Part shown: positions 33,958-42,639 of the stretch, piece by piece | Layout of the letters: every line of letters starts with the position of its first letter | Numbering within the stretch: position 1 is the first letter of the stretch | Position numbers and translations under genes: made by a program | Assembly: GCA_964395715.1 (NCBI GenBank) | Contig: CAYNAU010000002.1 | Coordinates: forward strand, 434,001-498,000 | Source: Porticoccus sp964395715 | GTDB lineage: Bacteria; Pseudomonadota; Gammaproteobacteria; Pseudomonadales; Porticoccaceae | DNA: 64,000 nucleotides | Direction: 5' to 3' | The notes under the pieces: model-generated | Databases searched by the model: none | The model's input: only the letters and a program-made list of their open reading frames with translations | What the model was told of the DNA's origin: nothing

Positions 33958-35385
33958 TCAACGTCGCAGCCGTGGCCCGATAAAACGGTTTTCCTCTATC
34001 GCATGAATAGCGGGGTTATCCATCGACTCAACGATAAAAGTGACATCGACGTTCGGGTTTTTCATCAGGCCGGGGTCAAGCTCAACCCGCACTGGCATAC
34101 TCAGCACTTCACCCTCTGAAACTGAAACCTCAGTGGCGCCCATGTAATTAAACGGATACTCCCCCTCAACACGGATACGGTAGCTGTGGCCCTGGGTGTC
34201 CATATTGTTGATCTTCAGGGTATAGATATTTTCCGCCAGGCCCTGGGCATTTTCCCGGAACAGAACATTGCGATCGCGGATAACATCTACTCCCAGAGGC
34301 ATACGCGTCAGAATGGTATAGCCAAAGGCGCTGACCATGATGGTCAGGGCTACGGCATAACCGATAAATCGTGGCCGCAGAATATTTGTCTCACCGTGCT
34401 CCATGGCATGTTCCGTGGTAAAGCGGATCAGCCCCGGGTCATAACCCATCTTGTCCATCACCGTATTACAGGCGTCGATGCACAAACCACAATCGATACA
34501 TTCATATTGCAGGCCGTTGCGGATATCAATTCCTGTGGGGCACACCTGCACACACAGGGAGCAGTCCACACAGTCTCCCTTGCCTTCTGCACGATGATCT
34601 ACCCCTTTTTTACGTGCACCACGAGGCTCCCCGCGGGCCACATCATAGGAGACGATCAGCGTATCCGGGTCGAACATAACCGACTGGAAACGGGCATAGG
34701 GGCACATGTATTTACACACCTGCTCCCGCAGAAAGCCCGCGTTCATGAAGGTCATGGCGGTAAAGAAGAAAGTCCAGAATACGGCGGCCGGATGTGCTGA
34801 AAAGGTAGCCAGGTCCGGCACCAGGTCCCGGATAGGGTTGTAGTAGCCGACGAATGTCAGGCCGGTCACAAAGGCTACCAACCCCCAGAGTAAAAATTTA
34901 CTGCCACGCCGGCGAATCTTGTTGCCATCCCATGGGGATTTATCCAGCTTGATCCGCTGGTTGCGGTCACCTTCACACCAGTCCTCGATATACATGAAGA
35001 TCATGGTCCAGACTGTTTGCGGACAGGAAAAGCCGCACCAGACCCGCCCAACCAGCACGGTCACGGTAAACAGGGCAAAAGCGGAAATGATCAGCGCCCA
35101 GGCCAGCAACATGAAATCCTGGGGCCAGAAAGTAATCCAGAACACATGGAATTTTCGTGCCGGCAGATCAAACCATACTGCCTGCCGCCCATCCATATTG
35201 ATCCAGGGAATCAGGAAGTAGGCGGTGATCATGGGCATCCATGTCCAGCGCTGCAAACTCCTGAAAAAACCGGGAAGCTGACGGGTCTGAATTTTTTCCC
35301 GTGTCTGGTAAAGATCCAGAACCTTGATGACTTCTTCGTGAGACTCATCCCGGGAATCCGTCCCGGGCCTGTTTTGCTCAGTCAT
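33958..35385 (-). CDS. ccoG: cbb3 oxidase accessory protein CcoG (FixG/RdxA)
   Basis: A 475-aa polyferredoxin with about five membrane helices. The two [4Fe-4S] motifs are CVDCSLCVQVCP (about residues 266-277) and CIDCGLCIDACN (about residues 290-301), and a further cysteine-containing VWCGFSCPQTVW motif lies near residues 113-124. The C-terminal third is an immunoglobulin-like periplasmic domain (IYTLKINNMDTQGHSYRI). CcoG is known to reduce Cu(II) for cbb3 assembly. It lies 37 bp after ccoP. Confidence 0.95.
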   Translation of the reverse strand: MTEQNRPGTDSRDESHEEVIKVLDLYQTREKIQTRQLPGFFRSLQRWTWMPMITAYFLIPWINMDGRQAVWFDLPARKFHVFWITFWPQDFMLLAWALIISAFALFTVTVLVGRVWCGFSCPQTVWTMIFMYIEDWCEGDRNQRIKLDKSPWDGNKIRRRGSKFLLWGLVAFVTGLTFVGYYNPIRDLVPDLATFSAHPAAVFWTFFFTAMTFMNAGFLREQVCKYMCPYARFQSVMFDPDTLIVSYDVARGEPRGARKKGVDHRAEGKGDCVDCSLCVQVCPTGIDIRNGLQYECIDCGLCIDACNTVMDKMGYDPGLIRFTTEHAMEHGETNILRPRFIGYAVALTIMVSAFGYTILTRMPLGVDVIRDRNVLFRENAQGLAENIYTLKINNMDTQGHSYRIRVEGEYPFNYMGATEVSVSEGEVLSMPVRVELDPGLMKNPNVDVTFIVESMDNPAIHAIEENRFIGPRLRR

Positions 35386-35422
35386 GTCAGCCTCTCGCTC
35401 CTGTATAAGAAAACCTCGTCCG

Positions 35423-36322
35423 TTACTGATTTTTTGACAGGTTGTAAACGTAAGCTGTCAGCAGATGAATTTTCTCCGCTTTCAGCTTGTCCGCCTGCGC
35501 TGGCATATTGCCGTTTCTGCCATTGCGAATGGAATGACGCACAAGGGTCGGCGAACCACCATACAGCCAGACGCCGTCAGTCAGGTTAGGCGCGCCCATC
35601 GCGGCTACACCTTTGCCCTCGGCTCCGTGACAGGCTGCACAATAGGTGGCGTAAGTTTTCGCGCCAGTAGCGGCCTTGGCTTCATCGTGTTCGCGTCCAC
35701 TGATTTTGAAGACGTACTCCGCAACCTGATCGACACCGTCCTCGCCAATAACAGCTCCCCAGGCGGGCATCATGCCCTTACGACCATGGGTAATGGATGT
35801 CTTGATGTTGTCGGCACTACCACCATAGAGCCAATCGCTATCCGCCAGATTGGGGAACCCGTAACTGCCACGACCATCTGAACCATGACAAACCGAACAG
35901 TTGTTATTAAACAGACGACGGCTCATTTTCATGGCATCCGGGTTGGCAATCAGCTCTTCCACCGGCATATCCGCATACTGCGCATACATGGGCGCGTACT
36001 TTGCTTCCGCTTCGGCTACCTCTTCCTGCCACTGGCCAACCTGAGTCCAGCCCAGCACGCCGGCATACCCCCCCAGGCCGGGATACAGAATCAGGTAGCC
36101 GATACCGAAGATGACAGTGCCAACAAACATCTTGAACCACCAGCCCGGCAGTGGATTGTCATACTCCTCAATACCATCGTAGACATGGCCTGTTTTTGGC
36201 GCCTCGCCTTCCTTGAGGTCATCGCGAACTTCTACCTTGCGATTGGCGAACAGCAGCCATGTACACCCCACGATCGTGATCAGGGTCATGACGATAATCC
36301 AGATACTCCAGAAGGTACTCAT
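35423..36322 (-). CDS. ccoP: cbb3-type cytochrome c oxidase subunit III (dihaem)
   Basis: A 299-aa membrane-anchored dihaem cytochrome c. An N-terminal helix and a second helix near residues 60-80 (WWFKMFVGTVIFGIGYLILYPGLGG) precede two haem domains with CSVCH (about residue 142) and CAACH (about residue 233). It passes electrons to CcoO/CcoN. Gene order in transcription is ccoN-ccoO-ccoQ-ccoP. Confidence 0.96.
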   Translation of the reverse strand: MSTFWSIWIIVMTLITIVGCTWLLFANRKVEVRDDLKEGEAPKTGHVYDGIEEYDNPLPGWWFKMFVGTVIFGIGYLILYPGLGGYAGVLGWTQVGQWQEEVAEAEAKYAPMYAQYADMPVEELIANPDAMKMSRRLFNNNCSVCHGSDGRGSYGFPNLADSDWLYGGSADNIKTSITHGRKGMMPAWGAVIGEDGVDQVAEYVFKISGREHDEAKAATGAKTYATYCAACHGAEGKGVAAMGAPNLTDGVWLYGGSPTLVRHSIRNGRNGNMPAQADKLKAEKIHLLTAYVYNLSKNQ

Positions 36323-36330
36323 ATCAGGTC

Positions 36331-36510
36331 CTACCTCTCGTTGTCTTTTGTCTGAGAGTCTTCCTGCTCATTTTGCTCATCGGCAAACGGCAGCTGAGAC
36401 GCCTCATCAAAGTCTTTCTTTTTACTGCCGCTATATGCCCACCAGCAAATACCCAGGAAGGCGATCATGGTCAGGATGGTACCGATACCCTGTAATGTGC
36501 CCTGATCCAT
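36331..36510 (-). CDS. ccoQ: cbb3 oxidase subunit CcoQ
   Basis: A 59-aa protein found by reading the 180 bp between ccoO and ccoP. It begins MDQGTLQGIGTILTM, has one membrane helix (ILTMIAFLGICWWAY, residues 12-26), then the typical SGSKKKDFDEASQLPF and an acidic tail. The ATG shares one base with the ccoO stop (TAATG), and the stop lies 8 bp before ccoP. CcoQ stabilises the oxidase. Size and context are exactly as expected. Confidence 0.93.
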   Translation of the reverse strand: MDQGTLQGIGTILTMIAFLGICWWAYSGSKKKDFDEASQLPFADEQNEQEDSQTKDNER

Positions 36511-37124
36511 TAGCGTTTCTGCGTTAATAGTGTGCCCAGCTGCTGCAGGTAAACCACCAGCGCATCAACCTCTTTGACTTCGCCGCTGGCAAATGGCTTG
36601 GCTGCATTGGCAATGTCTTCATCGGTGTAGGGCACGCCAACCGCACGCAGCGCCTTCATCTTCGCGGCAGTGTCCTTCCCGGTTACCGTATTCTCAAATA
36701 ACCAGGGGAACGCCGGCATATTGGATTCAGGTACCACATCGCGAGGGTTATAAAGGTGCGCACGGTGCCAGTCATCACTGTAGCGGGCACCGACCCGGGC
36801 AAGGTCCGGACCGGTTCGCTTGGAGCCCCACAGGAAGGGATGCTCGTAAACGTGTTCACCGGCAACCGAGTAGTGACCGTAGCGCTCCGTTTCAGCGCGG
36901 AAAGGACGGACCATCTGGGTATGGCAGACATGACAGCCTTCCCTGATATAGATATCCCTGCCTTCCAGAGCCATTGCACCATAAGGCTTGAGTCCTTCAA
37001 CAGGCTCGGTGGTGTCGGCCTGCCAGAACAGGGGAACAATCTGTGCCAGCCCACCGAAGCTGATCGCAATCACGATCAGCACGATCATCAGGCCGATATT
37101 CTTTTCAATAATCTCGTGTTTCAC
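36510..37124 (-). CDS. ccoO: cbb3-type cytochrome c oxidase subunit II (monohaem)
   Basis: A 204-aa membrane-anchored cytochrome c. The N-terminal helix (NIGLMIVLIVIAISFGGLAQIVPLFW) is followed by the haem motif EGCHVCHTQMVRP (about residues 62-74) and a late methionine ligand region (ESNMPAFPWL, about residues 133-142). It lies 15 bp after ccoN and overlaps ccoQ by 1 base. Confidence 0.96.
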   Translation of the reverse strand: MKHEIIEKNIGLMIVLIVIAISFGGLAQIVPLFWQADTTEPVEGLKPYGAMALEGRDIYIREGCHVCHTQMVRPFRAETERYGHYSVAGEHVYEHPFLWGSKRTGPDLARVGARYSDDWHRAHLYNPRDVVPESNMPAFPWLFENTVTGKDTAAKMKALRAVGVPYTDEDIANAAKPFASGEVKEVDALVVYLQQLGTLLTQKR

Positions 37125-37139
37125 TGTCGCTCTCCCCTA

Positions 37140-38585
37140 TCAAGCAGTCTGTGCTTCAACGGACGTGGCTTCCTGCTCCTGCTCGTCACCGCGAACAGTC
37201 CGCCAGACGTTGTAGGCCATGATCAGCATACCGCCCAGGAAGATCACGCCACCCAACAGGCGCACGTAGTAGCCGGGGTAACTCGCTTCAATCGACTCGG
37301 CAAAGCTGTAGGTCAGCGTGCCGTCGGTGTTGAAGGCGCGCCACATCAGACCCTGTGCAATACCGTTAACCCACATGGAGGCGATATACAGCACGGTGCC
37401 GATGGTCGACATCCAGAAGTGCAGGTTGATGAGGCTGACGCTGTACATCTGGGTACGCTTGTAAAGCACCGGAATCAGGTTGTAGAGCATGCCGATGGAG
37501 ATCATCGCCACCCAGCCCAATGCACCGGAGTGCACGTGACCAATGGTCCAGTCCGTGCTGTGAGACAGTGCGTTTACCGTCTTGATGGACATCATCGGCC
37601 CTTCAAAAGTGGACATGCCGTAGAACGACAAGGACACCACCAGGAAGCGCAGCGTGGGGTCGTCGCGCAGTTTGTGCCAGGCACCGGACAGCGTCATCAT
37701 GCCGTTGATCATGCCACCCCAGGAAGGCGCCAGCAGAATAAGAGACATCACCATACCCAGGCTCTGTACCCAGTCAGGCAGTGCTGAATAGTGAAGGTGG
37801 TGTGGACCCGCCCAGATATACACCGCAATCAATGCCCAGAAATGAACGATCGACAAGCGGTATGAGTACACCGGTCTGCCCGCCTGTTTGGGCACGAAGT
37901 AGTACATCATGCCGAGAAAACCCGCCGTCAGGAAGAAACCCACCGCGTTGTGGCCGTACCACCATTGCACCATGGCATCGATGGCCCCTGAGTAGGCTGA
38001 GTAAGACTTGGTAGCTGTCACCGGGATCGCAGCGCTGTTGCCCAGGTGCAGAACGGCAATGGTGAGAATAAATGCACCGAAGAACCAGTTCGCCACGTAG
38101 ATGTGCTTGGTGCGACGCTTCATGATGGTGCCAAAAAACACCACTGCAAACGCCACCCAGACCAGGGTAATGGCAATATCAATTGGCCATTCCAGTTCAG
38201 CGTATTCCTTGGCGCTGGTCAGACCCAGCGGCAGGGTGATCGCTGCGGCAACGATAATCAGTTGCCATCCCCAGAAAGTGAACGCTGCCAGCGGCCCACC
38301 AAACAGCGTGGTCTGACAGGTTCGCTGCACCACGTGGTATACCGAGGCAAACAGGGCGCAGCCGCCAAAGGCAAAAATCACTGCGTTGGTGTGGAGTGGT
38401 CGCAGACGTCCAAAATGCAACCATGGCAGGTTGAAGCTGATGTCCGGCCATACCAGCTCAGCGGCGATAATAACGCCCACCAGCATTCCGACAATTCCCC
38501 AAACCACTGTCATGATGGCAAATTGCTTTACCACCTTGGTGTTGTAGACCGGCTGTTCACCGGCAGTCGTGACATTGCTACTCAT
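37140..38585 (-). CDS. ccoN: cbb3-type cytochrome c oxidase subunit I
   Basis: A 481-aa haem-copper oxidase catalytic subunit with about 12 helices. Histidine ligands are seen in FGRLRPLHTNAVIFAFG (low-spin haem, about residue 67), the paired HH of GPHHLHYSALPDW (CuB, about residues 265-275) and DWTIGHVHSGALGWV (haem b3 and b histidines, about residues 350-355). It is the first gene of the operon. An FNR/Anr box about 104-117 bp before the ATG implies induction at low oxygen. Confidence 0.97.
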   Translation of the reverse strand: MSSNVTTAGEQPVYNTKVVKQFAIMTVVWGIVGMLVGVIIAAELVWPDISFNLPWLHFGRLRPLHTNAVIFAFGGCALFASVYHVVQRTCQTTLFGGPLAAFTFWGWQLIIVAAAITLPLGLTSAKEYAELEWPIDIAITLVWVAFAVVFFGTIMKRRTKHIYVANWFFGAFILTIAVLHLGNSAAIPVTATKSYSAYSGAIDAMVQWWYGHNAVGFFLTAGFLGMMYYFVPKQAGRPVYSYRLSIVHFWALIAVYIWAGPHHLHYSALPDWVQSLGMVMSLILLAPSWGGMINGMMTLSGAWHKLRDDPTLRFLVVSLSFYGMSTFEGPMMSIKTVNALSHSTDWTIGHVHSGALGWVAMISIGMLYNLIPVLYKRTQMYSVSLINLHFWMSTIGTVLYIASMWVNGIAQGLMWRAFNTDGTLTYSFAESIEASYPGYYVRLLGGVIFLGGMLIMAYNVWRTVRGDEQEQEATSVEAQTA

Positions 38586-38660
38586 TGGATTTTCTCGTAG
38601 TTCGTCCGTTTAGTTGGAACTCCGGGGTAGAGTCAGGCTCCCCACCACTACCCCACGAGC

Positions 38661-38702
38661 ATTATTTCCCATGTGTCAGTTGCCGGTATTGATTTGCGTC
38701 AA
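38661..38702 (-). promoter_or_regulatory. FNR/Anr box and -10 of the ccoN operon
   Basis: TTGAT (38689-38693), TTGC, GTCAA (38698-38702) matches the FNR consensus at 9 of 10 positions. AATAAT on the minus strand at 38666-38661 would give a start near 38654 and put the box centre at about -41.5. The box begins next to the argG stop codon. Confidence 0.8.
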
Positions 38703-38718
38703 GTCTGACTGGCCGGCA

Positions 38719-39942
38719 CTAACCCAACTTGCGATTTTTGTTGGCGGCAATTCTCAGGCGCAATGCATTTAGCTTGATAAAGCCCTCTGCATCTTTCTGG
38801 TTGTAGGCCCCGGCATCATCTTCAAAGGTGGCAATTTTCTCATCAAACAGGCTATCGTCAGACTGACGACCCGCAACGATGACATTGCCTTTGTACAGCT
38901 TCACTCTGACCTTACCGTTTACCACCTCTTGCGACTCATCAATCATGATCTGCATCATCTTGCGCTCGGGAGACCACCAGTAACCGTTATAGACCATTTC
39001 TGCATATTTTGGCATTAATGAATCCTTGAGGTGGGCCACTTCCCGGTCCAGCGTCAGGGACTCGATGGCCCGGTGTGCCTTAAGCATGATGGTGCCGCCA
39101 GGGGTTTCATAACAACCGCGGGACTTCATGCCCACGTAGCGGTTTTCCACCAGGTCGAGGCGACCGATTCCGTTTTCACCACCGACTTTATTGAGGTGTG
39201 CCAACACTGTTGCCGGAGACATCGCCTCGCCGTCGATGGCCACGATGTCACCTTTTTCGTAGGTCAGTTCAATATAGGTAGGCTGGTCAGGTGCCGCTTC
39301 AGGGGACACACTCCAGCGCCACATATCTTCCTCTGCTTCCCACCAGGGATCCTCGAGGTTGCCGCCCTCGTAGGAAATGTGCAGCAGGTTGGCGTCCATG
39401 GAATACGGAGACTTTTTCTTCTTGCTGGAAAAATCCACCGGAATATTGTGCTCTTCACAATACCCCATCAGTTTTTCCCGGGAGTTGAGATCCCACTCAC
39501 GCCAGGGAGCGATCACCTTGATGCCCGGCTTCAGCGCGTAGGCGCCCAGTTCGAAACGCACCTGATCGTTACCCTTGCCGGTGGCGCCGTGGGAAATGGC
39601 ATCAGCCCCGGTTTCGTTGGCAATCTCAATCAAGCGCTTGGCAATCAGCGGCCGGGCGATTGAGGTGCCCAGCAGGTATTCGCCTTCGTAAATAGTATTG
39701 GCACGGAACATCGGGAACACAAAGTCACGCACGAATTCCTCGCGCAGGTCATCCACGTAAATTTCCTTGACGCCGAGACCGGCCGCCTTGGCCCGCGCCG
39801 GCTCTACTTCCTCACCCTGGCCAATATCCGCGGTAAAGGTCACCACTTCACACTGATAGGTTTCCTGCAGCCAGCGAACAATCACTGAGGTATCAAGCCC
39901 TCCGGAATAGGCGAGCACTACTTTTTTGATGTCGGACACCAC
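38719..39942 (-). CDS. argG: Argininosuccinate synthase
   Basis: A 407-aa enzyme of arginine synthesis that condenses citrulline and aspartate using ATP. The ATP pyrophosphatase P-loop VVLAYSGGLDTSVIV lies at about residues 8-22, with further conserved SHGATGKGNDQVRFE (about residues 117-131) and SMDANLLHISYEGG. It is monocistronic by layout; argD and argF are 11 kb away on the other strand. Confidence 0.97.
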   Translation of the reverse strand: MVSDIKKVVLAYSGGLDTSVIVRWLQETYQCEVVTFTADIGQGEEVEPARAKAAGLGVKEIYVDDLREEFVRDFVFPMFRANTIYEGEYLLGTSIARPLIAKRLIEIANETGADAISHGATGKGNDQVRFELGAYALKPGIKVIAPWREWDLNSREKLMGYCEEHNIPVDFSSKKKKSPYSMDANLLHISYEGGNLEDPWWEAEEDMWRWSVSPEAAPDQPTYIELTYEKGDIVAIDGEAMSPATVLAHLNKVGGENGIGRLDLVENRYVGMKSRGCYETPGGTIMLKAHRAIESLTLDREVAHLKDSLMPKYAEMVYNGYWWSPERKMMQIMIDESQEVVNGKVRVKLYKGNVIVAGRQSDDSLFDEKIATFEDDAGAYNQKDAEGFIKLNALRLRIAANKNRKLG

Positions 39943-40123
39943 TTGTCTCCTGATTGGAAAAATTGACGTAAAAACTGGGCGGTTATTCTAATGGCTCAGG
40001 CGCCAGTTTCACAGTAAACAGCCACCATGAATATCTGTGAACGCCCCCAAAAACCAGCCGCGACTATCAAGCGGGCAGTGTTTCCGGTAGCATTTACCCA
40101 CCAATTGTTGCCGATAGTTCCCC

Positions 40124-41155
40124 ATGACCCAACTCACCATGACCCGCCCTGACGACTGGCATGTGCACCTGCGTGATGGCGATGCCCTGCCCTTTACGGT
40201 TCCGGATGCCGCCCGTTATTTTGGTCGCGCTATTGTTATGCCCAACCTGGTTCCCCCGGTGCTCAACACACAACAGGCCCTGGCCTACCGGGATCGCATT
40301 ATTGAGCACCGCCCTGCCCAGAGCGCATGGGAACCACTCATGGTGCTCTACCTGACGGATAACACCTCTTCTGAAGAGATTGTCCAGGCCAAAGCCTCCG
40401 GCATGGTGTTCGCCTGTAAATACTACCCGGCGGGCGCCACCACCAATTCGGATTCAGGGGTTACCGATCTAAACAACATCTACCCGGTGCTGGAGACCAT
40501 GGAAAAAGTGGGCCTGCCCCTGTTGCTGCACGGGGAGGTCACCGATGGCGATGTGGATATCTTTGACCGCGAAGCGGTGTTTATCGACCGCCACCTCGGC
40601 AAACTGACAACGGCCTTTCCCGGCCTGAAAATTGTTCTTGAGCACATTACCACCAGCGAGGGGGCACAGTTTGTTGGCGAAGCATCCGCCAATGTGGCAG
40701 CCACCATCACCCCACAACATTTGCTGTTCAACCGCAACCAGATGCTGGCCGGAGGCATCAAGCCCCACTATTACTGCCTGCCAATCCTCAAGCGCCAGCA
40801 ACATCAGCAGTCATTGCTGGCCGCGGCAACCAGCGGTAGTTCCAAGTTTTTCCTGGGGACAGATTCCGCCCCCCATGCCACCCACCGCAAGGAAAATGCC
40901 TGCGGCTGTGCCGGCTGTTATTCCAACCATGCTGCGCTGGAGCTCTACGCGGAAGCCTTTGAACAAGCGGGTGCGCTGGACAAACTGGAAGCCTTTGCCA
41001 GCCATTTCGGTGCGGACTTCTACGGACTGCCCCGCAACGCCGACACCATCACGCTGGAAAAATCTCCCTGGCAAAGCCCCGCCTTTCTTCCTTTTGGCGG
41101 CGATACATTGACCCCGCTGGGTGGAGGCGAATATCGCCAGTGGCGAGTGATCTGA
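40124..41155 (+). CDS. pyrC: Dihydroorotase (class II)
   Basis: A 343-aa zinc amidohydrolase of pyrimidine synthesis. DDWHVHLRDGD (about residues 11-21) holds the first two histidine ligands, KYYPAGATTNS (about residues 98-108) the carboxylated lysine, and GTDSAPHATHRKE (about residues 246-258) the catalytic aspartate. Length matches the E. coli type. Its stop overlaps the rnt start by one base (TGATG). Confidence 0.97.
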   Translation: MTQLTMTRPDDWHVHLRDGDALPFTVPDAARYFGRAIVMPNLVPPVLNTQQALAYRDRIIEHRPAQSAWEPLMVLYLTDNTSSEEIVQAKASGMVFACKYYPAGATTNSDSGVTDLNNIYPVLETMEKVGLPLLLHGEVTDGDVDIFDREAVFIDRHLGKLTTAFPGLKIVLEHITTSEGAQFVGEASANVAATITPQHLLFNRNQMLAGGIKPHYYCLPILKRQQHQQSLLAAATSGSSKFFLGTDSAPHATHRKENACGCAGCYSNHAALELYAEAFEQAGALDKLEAFASHFGADFYGLPRNADTITLEKSPWQSPAFLPFGGDTLTPLGGGEYRQWRVI

Positions 41156-41769
41156 TGGAACATCCACCCATTTCCTACCGCTTTCGCGGATTTCTGCCTG
41201 TGGTGATCGATGTAGAGACAGGCGGCTTCAACTCAGGTACAGATGCACTGCTTGAGGTTGCCGCCGTAACCCTCACCATGGACGATGACGGCCAACTCAT
41301 GCCCTTTGAAACCATCTGCCATTCGATACTGCCATTTGAAGGGGCCAATATCGAGCAGGCCGCGCTCGATATCACCGGTATTGATATCAACGATCCCTAC
41401 AGGATGGCACTAGAAGAAGACGAAGCATTGAGACAGTTATTTCTGCCCATCCGCAATGCGGTGAAGGAAGCCCACTGTAGCCGTGCCGTCATGGTGGCTC
41501 ACAACGCCCACTTTGATCTTGGCTTTATCAACGCCGCTGTGGAGCGCACCGGCATCAAACGTAATCCATTCCACCCCTTTTCCTGTTTTGATACCGCCAC
41601 CCTCGGCGGGCTCGCCTACGGACAGACGGTGCTGGCCAAGGCCTGCGAAGCGGCGGAGATCGACTTCTCCAACAGCCAGGCCCATTCTGCCGCCTATGAT
41701 GCTGAAAAGACTGCAGAATTATTCTGTGGTATCGTCAATCGATGGAAAGATCTGGGCGGTTGGCGCTGA
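41155..41769 (+). CDS. rnt: Ribonuclease T
   Basis: A 204-aa DEDD exonuclease that trims the 3' ends of tRNA and other stable RNAs. The four acidic residues are present: D and E in VVIDVETGGF (about residues 18-27), D in VAHNAHFDLGFI (about residue 120), and H/D in AHSAAYDAEKTAELF (about residues 177-190). The ATG at 41155 shares one base with the pyrC stop, so the genes are probably coupled; a GTG at 41140 is less likely. Confidence 0.94.
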   Translation: MEHPPISYRFRGFLPVVIDVETGGFNSGTDALLEVAAVTLTMDDDGQLMPFETICHSILPFEGANIEQAALDITGIDINDPYRMALEEDEALRQLFLPIRNAVKEAHCSRAVMVAHNAHFDLGFINAAVERTGIKRNPFHPFSCFDTATLGGLAYGQTVLAKACEAAEIDFSNSQAHSAAYDAEKTAELFCGIVNRWKDLGGWR

Positions 41770-41846
41770 CTCAATTCGGTATCCCTCCAGCTGCCAGAGC
41801 GACTACACCCAGGCAACTAATCCTCCATTGAAAAAGGTGAAACAGC

Positions 41847-42152
41847 ATGAGCGGCAAAGGCAAGGCGATCCTCGCCCACATTACCCTGATCGGCTGGATT
41901 ATCGCGTTAATTCTGAACCTGCAAAAACGCGATAGTTTTGCTTCCTATTACATCCGTCAGTATCTGGGCATTATGGTGGTCGGGTTTATCGGCAACATTC
42001 TGCTCATGACCATCCACGGGGCGCTTGCCTCCATCTGGATGATTATCGTTCTGGTCGCCTGGCTCATCAGCCTGGTGGGGGCCTGTACCGACAAGAAAAA
42101 CGAAGTGCCCTATCTAGGACGCTACTTTCAGGAATGGTTTAAGGGACTCTAG
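41847..42152 (+). CDS. Small membrane protein, DUF4870-like
   Basis: A 101-aa protein with three hydrophobic helices (about residues 8-23, 38-60, 64-80). The pattern ILAHITLIGWIIALILN, then ASYYIRQYLGI, resembles DUF4870/Tic20-like small membrane proteins, whose function is unknown. It follows rnt by 77 bp in the same direction. A hairpin (GGGCCT 42187-42192 / AGGCCC 42202-42207) lies downstream and may end transcription. Confidence 0.7.
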   Translation: MSGKGKAILAHITLIGWIIALILNLQKRDSFASYYIRQYLGIMVVGFIGNILLMTIHGALASIWMIIVLVAWLISLVGACTDKKNEVPYLGRYFQEWFKGL

Positions 42153-42285
42153 AACAAGAGGTTCTGATTTAAGAGGCATGAATGAAGGGCCTCTACATAC
42201 AAGGCCCCGGGTTTAGGGCTGGCTAACAAACATGTTAAAAAACCAGCTCAAGTCGCTCGCTCTTTAGACCCCAGAGCAGCACCGA

Positions 42286-42606
42286 TCAATACTGAGAAGC
42301 CGGCAACCTGACGACCAGGCCATCCAGTTCTTCCGTCACTTTTATCTGGCAGCTGAGGCGGCTGGTCGGCTCAGGTGCAACCACCATTTCCAGCATCATT
42401 TTTTCAGCGCCTTCGGGTTCTCCGACCTTGTCATACCAGGCCTCATCAACGTAACAATGGCAGGTGGCACAACTGCACACACCCCCACATTCTGCAAGAA
42501 TACCGTCGATCATGTTGTCCACAGCACCCTGCATCACGGTATTACCGACGGGCACATCAACTTCGTACTCGCCTCCGTTAGCTTCCACGTAATGAATAAT
42601 TGGCAT
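42286..42606 (-). CDS. [2Fe-2S] ferredoxin, adrenodoxin/putidaredoxin type
   Basis: A 106-aa electron carrier. Cysteines C40, C46 and C49 in ECGGVCSCATCH, with a fourth in RLSCQI (about residue 85), fit the vertebrate/putidaredoxin-type cluster pattern C-x5-C-x2-C. An extra cysteine before C46 and one after C49 are also present. It lies 33 bp downstream of a matching ferredoxin reductase on the same strand. Such pairs normally feed class I cytochrome P450s, but no P450 is in this window. Confidence 0.9.
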   Translation of the reverse strand: MPIIHYVEANGGEYEVDVPVGNTVMQGAVDNMIDGILAECGGVCSCATCHCYVDEAWYDKVGEPEGAEKMMLEMVVAPEPTSRLSCQIKVTEELDGLVVRLPASQY

Positions 42607-42639
42607 TGAAAAAACCCTTATGACTACCTGTAATAATTT

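Noticed and set aside
36756..37787. A 343-codon plus-strand frame opposite ccoO and ccoN
   Set aside because: Its composition is the His/Gln/Arg-rich type expected from reverse-reading membrane genes, and the cbb3 genes are unmistakable.
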